A stretch of DNA of 34,076 nt, taken from contig BFEA01000249.1 in NCBI GenBank assembly GCA_003427395.1, positions 1,691,428 through 1,725,503 on the forward strand, given 5' to 3'. The notes below the pieces were generated by a model, which ran no database searches, was not told the DNA's origin, and was given only the letters and a program-made list of their open reading frames with translations. Origin of the DNA: Chara braunii (lineage: Eukaryota > Streptophyta > Charophyceae > Charales > Characeae). This document shows positions 28,376 through 34,076 of the stretch, in pieces. The position numbers and the translations under genes were made by a program. The stretch's first letter is position 1; each line of letters opens with the position of its first letter.

Positions 28376-28998
28376 ACAGATGGTGATTCACACTGGCGCA
28401 TAGCGCCCAACTCAAAGCTCAGAGATATGGAAACCAAGAACACAATTCGGATGCAAACTCGCTTCAACAGGCTATGGTGCACCAGCACCTATACATCCCA
28501 GCTCGTGTCACTGTGTCCAACACCACTGTTCGCTCACACTTCAACTCTGGATCACCCTGGATCTCCCACACGCAACCCACTGTACACTCGCACACTCGCA
28601 CACGCCACTCTCTCTCCTATCAGCTATGGCAGCTATGGCCGCTGCCTACCCTATCGCTATGGCTAAGCTTCCTTCTCGCCCACTTCGTCTTCGAGCCTAC
28701 TGCATACCACCTTGCACAAGTCGCTGTAGCAGCGCTTCCACATGGCTTACGCAGAAATGAATGAATGGCTGGGTGCTGCCTCTTGATTTATACTTCTGTA
28801 ACTCGTTGGTCTGCCCCTCTCCACCAGGCCTATGGTGCACACAGTCCCTCATGGTACTTGCTTGACTGGACTGGGACTGCTGGACCGGTACCGCTGACTG
28901 CATGGGTTTGCACTGCCAACTCAATGCAGTCGCACTGCCGATGTAATGCAGCTGGGCTCACCACTTGCCCACTTGCCTCTGACTAAAACGTGAGGCAG
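28376..28998. other. gene-free stretch
   Basis: CA-rich then mixed sequence with short repeats (CACACTCGCACACTCG near 28580, GCAGCTATGG near 28626). No LTR matching 21577-22317 could be recognised. No gene is supported. Confidence 0.45.
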
Positions 28999-29000
28999 CT

Positions 29001-29130
29001 TCGAAAGGCCACTTCCGGACCTTCCAGAAGTCTGTGGACTTGGCCTTTCGAGTATTGTAGCAGCTACAACCTTGACCTTTTAGGACTGTAGCAGCTACGA
29101 CCTTGACCTTTCTGGATTCCTACAGCTACG
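29001..29130. repeat. hairpin followed by three GTAGCAGCTAC-type repeats
   Basis: TCGAAAGGCCA (29001-29011) and TGGCCTTTCGA (29041-29051) are perfect 11-bp arms around a 29-base loop. Next come units of about 31 bp with TGTAGCAGCTAC and CCTTGACCTTT at 29056 and 29087, and a worn third near 29120. GTAGCAGCTAC is itself a near-perfect palindrome. No coding capacity. Confidence 0.8.
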
Positions 29131-29372
29131 ATCTCTACAGGGCTGTGACTCCTACTTGACAGATCTACAGATCGAACCCCTACCATTACACACAGACAAC
29201 AACAACTCTCAAAACACAGGTCACGGGTTCAAACACTCGGGGTCGACACNGATATTGTACACAGGTAAAGTGAGGACTAGGGATCGAGCCCTGGGACCTG
29301 CATCGGCTACTGCTAACAGGTGAATACCGTTTCACTCCCGCCGGTCTAAATTTGAGGTCCTCCGAGAATAGC
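29131..29372. other. spacer with one ambiguous base
   Basis: No gene. Position 29250 is N. Words such as GGGTTCAAAC (29225-29234) and, on the minus strand, GGCTCGATCCC recall the tRNA T-loop but have no cloverleaf around them. If element D has a 3' LTR it should start here; no clear polypurine tract was found. Confidence 0.4.
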
Positions 29373-30134
29373 TCAATCTAAGGCAGGACCTTTTCCCTTC
29401 CTTTCTCCCTCGTAGGCTCTCACTATGTCGGGAGCGGATTCTAGAGGTCCAGTCCTAGTAAACCAGCGATCTTCCTCGGGTTCCTGATACGCAAATCGAA
29501 CCTTGTATTGTTTCTGTGGACGACCTCTACCTCCTGTTCTGAATACGTCTTCACCTACAATGCTGTCAATGTCGTACCTTCCGTCCATGTCCGGGGGGAT
29601 CATGGATCTTCTGGATGGAAACTGTTGACTTGTGACACAGGGCAACAACTTTGACGCACGAAACACCGGGTAGGTGTGGAGGTGTGTTAGGATCTCTACT
29701 GTGTAGGACGGCCCATCCTCTCCGCCCTTAACTTCTAGAACTGGCCACGGTCCTCTATACGCGGGCAATAGCTTCTGCGAGATGTTCTCCTCAGGCGCAA
29801 ACTATTTAGACTTGACCCAGACTAAGTCGCCTACTCGAAACTGCCACGGGCGACGACGCTTATTGGCTTGCTCTATCATTCTATGCTGGACCTTCCTGAG
29901 GTTCTCTACAACGGTAGCTAACTCCTTTTCGTGTTGTAACGCAAACTCCCTAGTATCGGGCGGTAGCCTGTGAATCTGATCCCGGTTAAGTCCCTCAAAC
30001 GGTCTGCATGGTCTAAAGGACTTGTGCAACTCGTTGGGAGTGCGACAGGTAGACAAGTGCACGTTGTTATTGTACGCACTGGCTACTTCGGGCAACATCT
30101 CATCCCAATTGATCTGATCCGGTCTAATGTACAT
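29373..30134 (-). pseudogene. integrase tail with divergent chromodomain (element D)
   Basis: One frame from 30134 to 29373, broken by a TAG at 29802-29804 where Glu or Gln would fit. The first part (110 codons) holds the end of the core and the C-terminal module: INWDEMLPEVASAYNNNVHL, RTPNELHKSFRPCRPF, RRRPWQFRVGDLVWVKSK. The second part (131 codons) has YRGPWPVLEV, the THLHTYPVFRASKL motif and a terminal domain with YDIDSIVGEDVFRTGG and QYKVRFAYQEPEEDRWF. The last lies where chromodomains lie and keeps the fold pattern, but has Phe-Ala-Tyr in place of the WKGY cage segment. Confidence 0.8.
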
Positions 30135-30330
30135 ACGCAGAACTTGTTGCAGGATCTTGTTCAGTCTAACCGTTAGTCTCTGGATGACGGCCAGATGACA
30201 TCAATAACTTGGAGCCATAGACTCTCATCAACTCCTGCCATATCTGACTAGTGAACTGGGTGTCTCTATCACTAACTATAGACAGTGGAATCCCGTGTTC
30301 ACTGACCCAATGATCAAAGAACTTCTGAAT
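30135..30330 (-). pseudogene. integrase core fragment of element D
   Basis: Starts right at the deletion junction with KFFDHWVSEHGIPLSI, then VSDRDTQFTSQIWQEL (second catalytic Asp) and RVYGSKLLMSS. The third acidic motif reads HPETNG, a TAG at 30166-30168 where Gln fits, then TEQ. The first catalytic Asp and the zinc domain are missing, so it cannot be active. Confidence 0.8.
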
Positions 30331-30600
30331 AGATGACCCTCATGCTCCTGGAGGGTCCTACTGAACACTAGAATGCCATCTAAGTAGACTACTACAAACT
30401 TGTCTAACCACGGCCTAAACAAGTCATTCATACAATCGCTGAAAAGTTGTTGGCGCGTTGGTTAGTCCAAAGGGCATAACTATAAACTCGTAGTGCCCAT
30501 ATCTAGTCCGAAACGCGGTTTTATATTGATCATCTGGATGGACCTCTAACTGATGATATCCGGACTTCAAGTCTATCTTTGAAAAATACTTGCAGCCCTG
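30331..30600 (-). pseudogene. RT palm fragment of element D, YLDD changed to YLDG
   Basis: After a frameshift near 30600 the RT reads [34 protein letters not shown] and [16 protein letters not shown] second frameshift near 30440 leads to PWLDKFVVVYLDGILVFS, with Gly instead of the second catalytic Asp, then TLQEHEGHL, where the deletion begins (about 30330). Confidence 0.8.
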
Positions 30601-31201
30601 CACCCCGATCTAAAAGATCATCTATACGGGGCAACGGCTCCGCATTCTTCACGGTGATAGTATTGAGACCCCTATAGTCAATGCACATTCTAAGCTCTCC
30701 CTCCTTCTTTGGGACAAATGGAACAGGTGCTCCAAATGGAGACGAACTGGGCCTAATCCAACCCTTCTCTAGGAGTTCATCTAACTGCTTGCGCAACTCC
30801 TCCAATTCTCGCGGGGGCATCCTATACACTGCTCCTTTAGGAGTCCTGCTGCCAGGTTGGATCTCAATGCGATGCTGGATGGGCCACGGGACTACCCCTG
30901 TAGGCGGCTTAGCTAGATCTGTGTACTCTTCCAATAGCTTGACAATGGCGGGATCTATGGGCTTTTCCTCTTTAGGCTCAGTAATTGACCTAACGTAGGC
31001 TACAAAAACCTGTTCTTCTAGACGCTCCTTCATCACTAACCTCGCGAATGTAGGAGGGCTAAGGCAGCAATGTGTCAGGGAGTTGTCTACTCCTGACACA
31101 TGAAACAGACAGGCAGTCTTGACCCCGCCTGACGGGCTAGGGAGCCTACACTCGTGCTCTCTCAAATGGAGTGTGGTCCCGGCTGCCTCTCCCCAATCCA
31201 T
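30530..31201 (-). pseudogene. protease-RT linker and RT fingers of element D
   Basis: A 223-codon open frame entered by a one-base shift near 31221 from the protease frame. It begins at MDWGEAAG, the end of the protease flap-proximal motif (VIGMDWG in continuous frame). Then comes the linker with FTDL-like [16 protein letters not shown] and HRIEIQPG, and RT fingers: [20 protein letters not shown] (129-148), [20 protein letters not shown] (149-168), [20 protein letters not shown] (170-189), PRIDDLLDR (191-199). After residue 199 a frameshift makes the remaining codons out of frame with the true RT, which continues in another frame at 30600. The motifs kept here look normal. Confidence 0.85.
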
Positions 31202-31209
31202 TCCTATGA

Positions 31210-31701
31210 CTATATCGAAGGGAGGCTGTCCTCTACGAGGAGAGTCAGGGAATGGAGAACTTTCTCCACTTTCCCATCTTTCTCTAGGCGAAAGTACGCC
31301 TGGACTCCCTCTACGTAATCCTCTACTCGCATTGTGCGATTGTGTGCAAGGATACTCACTATGGGGTTTGTTAACTTCTGGACTTTTAGCCCCAACTTCA
31401 ACTTCTGCAGCGCCTTTCTACTAATATAGCTGCGCGTGGCCCCATTATCTACTAGGGCCCCTACTCTACCTATGAAAATCTCTACGTCTACTAAAACTAG
31501 CTGTCCCCTACTCTCCTTCTTCATCTTGGCCCAAGCGGGCATTCTCTCCTTTAACTCGTCGCCCACGCCTGTGAGGGAAGTGCCTAGAGAGACTCTGACA
31601 CAAACAGTCTCTGGACAGCTATCTAGGCACCGGCCTGCAACCTCTGCCATCGACACATGTGGTGTGGGAATTTCTTGCCGGCTCGCTCTCAACTTCCTCA
31701 C
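31210..31701 (-). pseudogene. aspartic protease of element D (DNG in place of DSG)
   Basis: Lies in the same frame as gag, so gag and pol of this element appear to be one continuous frame broken by stops. The domain reads LVLVDVEIFIGRVGALVDNG then [17 protein letters not shown]. The catalytic Asp (residue 85 of the frame) is present, but the following Ser/Thr is Asn (DNG), an uncommon variant that could be family-specific or a lesion. Downstream is [20 protein letters not shown]. It ends at TAG after a one-base loss near 31221. Confidence 0.75.
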
Positions 31702-31836
31702 ATGGCCTTGTGGTAGGGGCAGCTGCTACCCCTACCGACGGCTGCCTTTTGACCCATGGGCAGCCGAATGGGCCTCTCTATACTTTGGACAGTATTTAAT
31801 GATGTCGCCAGGGTCACCACAATATATGCACTGCCC
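31702..31836 (-). pseudogene. zinc knuckle of element D between stops
   Basis: Directly after the gag stop (TAG 31837-31839) the same frame reads GQCIYCGDPGDIIKYCPKY: a CX2C-X4-H-X4C knuckle with Asp in place of His. Two more TAG codons (near 31729 and 31723), both where CAG fits, separate it from the protease frame. In an intact relative this knuckle would be the nucleocapsid part of Gag that binds RNA. Confidence 0.75.
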
Positions 31837-33717
31837 CTAATCCACACGTTGTTGCCATAAGCGCTGGTCCAAGCCCAAGTCTTCCCAAGGCCGACCCTGT
31901 GGCAGCCCTGGGTACCAACCGCCTCTCCAAGAGGGTGCCCTATTTCCCCTATTTGGTGACCTATTCCCTCTATTAGGCGACCCATTCCCCGAACGGTTTT
32001 GCGGGGGACCTTGACCCCTTCCTCCCACTTGGCGGTTTCCTCCTCTACCTCCAACCCCCTGATCGCTCTCGGAACGACCCCCTGAGGCCCGGCCCCCTTG
32101 GCCCTGGCCTCTACCTCCTCCTTGCGGCCTCCCTCCAGCCGCGACAGCAGCGTAGGTCCTCCCCTGACTAACGCTACTGTCCTCTTCCTCAAGCCCCCAC
32201 TCAATCTGCTCGTAGGGGACTTCGTTTACACCACCCTCATCTAAAGTAAGGATCAAGCTATCCTTGGTCTTGACCTGTCCTGAGATGGTGTGACCTTTCC
32301 ACTTTTTGCCCTTGTCTAGGTCCTTATGCCAAAAAGTGGAAATTGACATGGACCGCGCTTCAAAGGCTACCACTTCCCTGCTCAAAGCGTCATAGGTCTT
32401 GGTAGGCTGTTGACTCTTCTCAAAGAAATGCCCGCGCAGCTTTTCGGGCATTGCACGATAGAAGAGGTTGACCAGTTGGGTCTCAATGACCCCACGGTCC
32501 GGGACGGTGACTAACTCGTCCATCACACCCTTGAGTGTTCTAGCACTCCTCCATTGACGAGAGTGGATGGTTTGCAATCTATCGGAGGCTTTGACACTGC
32601 GAGAGACATTTGCGAATCGTTCACGCAATAATTTAAGGAAGTCAGTGAGGGGAGTGAACGTGGAATAAGCGACTAAATCATCATCACAGTTGGTGGCGCG
32701 ACACAACGAACGGGCGAAGCTCGCTGCTTCGTCTCGGAGGGCATGGACGGCTATAAGGACATGCTCGTCCGGGGAGACCTTTTGCAGATGTACGTAGGTT
32801 TTGACATTGGCTTCCCAATTGTCAAAATTCTCCTCTTTCTTCCCGCTATAGGAGTTAGGGAACTTGACCTTGACAGGCTCCCTTCGGGGACGTGCTTCCT
32901 CCTCCTTGGGGGCAATCAATTTGGCGCCTTCTATGGCACCCGTGCAATAACGCTCCGTGCCCTCTAGGCGGGCCTTCACCTCTGAGCCCACCTGCGTCGC
33001 TAATTCCCTTGCAAAGTCCCTGGGTCCCAGCCGTATAGAGCGCAAGGCAATGTCTTGACCTCTACCAAACAGATATTGCTCTTCCTGGACCTGGGCCACG
33101 CGCTCTATGTTTCTCGCCATGATCTCCATCTTCCCCAATACGTCCACCTGCGTCGCCATCTGCGCTCTTTGCTTCTTTACCTCCTCCAATTCTTTCGCCG
33201 CCTGGCTCGCCGCCTCCATTCTCCTTTTCTTCTCCCTCGTCCGTCGGAACTTCCACTCCATCCTCTTCTCATCTTCTATAGCCTGCCGCTTGAGTGGGTC
33301 TTCTTCTGCATCCCACTCTCTCATGACCGCCTCTTGTTCTTCCCTGGGCACATACATTAATGCCTCCTCTTCTCCCAGGGATAAACCAGCAACCCACTCC
33401 GTAATCTTCTTCTCCATCTGATCTTCCTTTCTTCCACTGGATTCTCCTCTCCCTCCTGTCCTTCGCCTTTCCAGTGGCGGTTCTTCTACCTCTTCCTCCT
33501 CTTCTACTGCCTTGAACTTCTCTTCGTCTTCTTTCTTTAACCTCTCTTTTTCTCTGGCCATCTCCTCCTCAATCTTCTTCAACTTCGCCGCCTGTTCTTC
33601 TATCAAGGCCTTCTTCTTGGCCTCCTTCTCTCTTCTCTCTTTCAGGATGGCAATGACCTTCGCATCCTGCTCTGCTGTATAAGGGGAGGCGCTCGTTCCT
33701 GTACGCATGTCTACCAT
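31837..33717 (-). CDS. gag of element D (matrix/capsid portion, 626 codons)
   Basis: Uninterrupted frame from an ATG at 33717. Residues 20-80 and 145-190 are strongly charged and helical (VIAILKERREKEAKKKALIE, EEMAREKERLKKEDEEKF; REKKRRMEAASQAAKELEEV), likely coiled coils. Residues about 284-450 are the capsid-type gag domain: VKFPNSYSGKKEENFDNWEA, VSPDEHVLIAVHALRDEAAS, FLKLLRERFANV, MDELVTVPDRGVIETQLVN and FYRAMPEKLRGHFF. Residues about 535-610 are Gly/Arg/Gln-rich with repeated SPNRGN units, a likely RNA-binding tail. It stops at TAG just before the zinc knuckle. The protein would form the particle and package RNA. It is among the longest intact frames in the window and could be predicted as a host gene by an automated pipeline, but it is retroelement Gag. 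Confidence 0.9.
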   Translation of the reverse strand: MVDMRTGTSASPYTAEQDAKVIAILKERREKEAKKKALIEEQAAKLKKIEEEMAREKERLKKEDEEKFKAVEEEEEVEEPPLERRRTGGRGESSGRKEDQMEKKITEWVAGLSLGEEEALMYVPREEQEAVMREWDAEEDPLKRQAIEDEKRMEWKFRRTREKKRRMEAASQAAKELEEVKKQRAQMATQVDVLGKMEIMARNIERVAQVQEEQYLFGRGQDIALRSIRLGPRDFARELATQVGSEVKARLEGTERYCTGAIEGAKLIAPKEEEARPRREPVKVKFPNSYSGKKEENFDNWEANVKTYVHLQKVSPDEHVLIAVHALRDEAASFARSLCRATNCDDDLVAYSTFTPLTDFLKLLRERFANVSRSVKASDRLQTIHSRQWRSARTLKGVMDELVTVPDRGVIETQLVNLFYRAMPEKLRGHFFEKSQQPTKTYDALSREVVAFEARSMSISTFWHKDLDKGKKWKGHTISGQVKTKDSLILTLDEGGVNEVPYEQIEWGLEEEDSSVSQGRTYAAVAAGGRPQGGGRGQGQGGRASGGRSESDQGVGGRGGNRQVGGRGQGPPQNRSGNGSPNRGNRSPNRGNRAPSWRGGWYPGLPQGRPWEDLGLDQRLWQQRVD

Positions 33718-34076
33718 GGTGACAGACGCACAACCAAGTGACGGTTCCGCTCCTCACCACTTAGACGTCCCCCCTGGCCAACTTACCTAAGACTGACTCA
33801 GTCTATGACCACAGGATTCGTATAGAACCCTGTCAGCTATGGTCTCTAGCCTGGACTCTACTACTACAGTCGTCACTACAGGATCTGTTGCTGACCAGGA
33901 GGCATTTAAGGAGATCCCCCGTAACTCCTCAGGAATTCGTCGCAAACAGGACGACGCGGTGAGCAGATCCTCTCAAGACTTAGACGGCCCGTTGTGCAGC
34001 CCACAACTCGGATTTTGGGCCTACCGTGCCACACCGAGCAGCCCGCCAGTCAGTACCGGTCCTTTGGAGGGTTCGT
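33718..34076 (-). other. leader upstream of gag of element D
   Basis: No gene. On the minus strand a strong splice-donor-like CTTAG|GTAAGTT lies near 33785, about 70 bp upstream of the gag ATG. No primer-binding site or LTR edge was recognised; the 5' LTR may lie outside the window. Confidence 0.4.

Larger units (their letters stand above)
29373..33717 (-). mobile_element. element D: internally deleted Ty3/gypsy chromovirus
   Basis: Minus-strand order from high to low: gag, zinc knuckle, protease, RT fingers and palm, then a direct jump to the second half of the integrase core, the integrase tail and a chromodomain. By comparison with the same interval in element C, the deletion removed about 440 codons (RT thumb, RNase H, integrase zinc domain and first catalytic Asp). 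Protein similarity to element C is clear but distant, so it is a separate family. LTRs were not identified; a 5' LTR may lie beyond the right edge. Confidence 0.8.

Noticed and set aside
28046-28415. Lys/Phe-rich open frames on both strands
   Set aside because: They arise from A-rich or T-rich composition, with no start context or domain.
29225-29290. T-loop-like words suggesting a tRNA-derived SINE
   Set aside because: No A-box at suitable spacing, no tail and no cloverleaf; the words alone are too short.

Overview
This is a repeat-rich eukaryotic (plant-lineage) window dominated by decayed LTR retrotransposons of the Ty3/gypsy chromovirus type. GT-AG exon structure, chromodomain-bearing integrases, GA/CT microsatellites beside an assembly gap, and the style of the gag and pol proteins point to a streptophyte. 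From memory the gag and pol sequences most resemble those that fill the Chara braunii genome; this is recognition, not a search result. No intact autonomous element, rRNA, tRNA, CRISPR array or new defence-like system was found.

Layout. (1) 1-1600: a GA microsatellite, then two well-formed exons of an unrecognised cellular gene (694-897 and 989-1071). The second exon is cut by a sequencing artefact: an exact 38-bp head-to-head transposase mosaic-end junction at 1174-1211 between two copies of the same 140-bp sequence. (2) 2238-4992, plus strand, element A: a possible Met-tRNA primer site, a long leader and a broken gag, followed by a short AT-rich repeat block. (3) 5500-17333, plus strand, element B: telomere-like hairpins, a decayed gag (5661-7720), about 6.5 kb of unrelated sequence (7721-14290) carrying unknown minus-strand coding remnants, then RT, RNase H, integrase and a canonical chromodomain, each with lesions at catalytic residues. 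(4) 17334-21311: gene-free sequence with dispersed CCACGTCAGC-type words, a poly-C/CT tract and 60-bp tandem repeats, ending at a 265-bp N gap. (5) 21577-27866, minus strand, element C: the best preserved element, with one LTR, a polypurine tract touching the LTR edge, integrase with chromodomain, RNase H, RT, protease and gag. (6) 29373-33717, minus strand, element D: an intact 626-codon gag, then protease, partial RT, an internal deletion, and the integrase end with chromodomain.

The elements share one plan: Gag packages RNA, protease processes the polyprotein, RT/RNase H copies the RNA, and integrase with a chromodomain inserts it. None looks able to do all of this. Most nonsense codons read as CAG, CGA or TGG changed to TAG or TGA, as expected from cytosine deamination. 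The observations most worth checking are the mate-pair junction, a GGGAAAG heptamer one codon before the gag stop of element C, the 6.5-kb block inside element B, the structured repeats at 20547-20696 and 29001-29130, and the two kinds of chromodomain among the elements.
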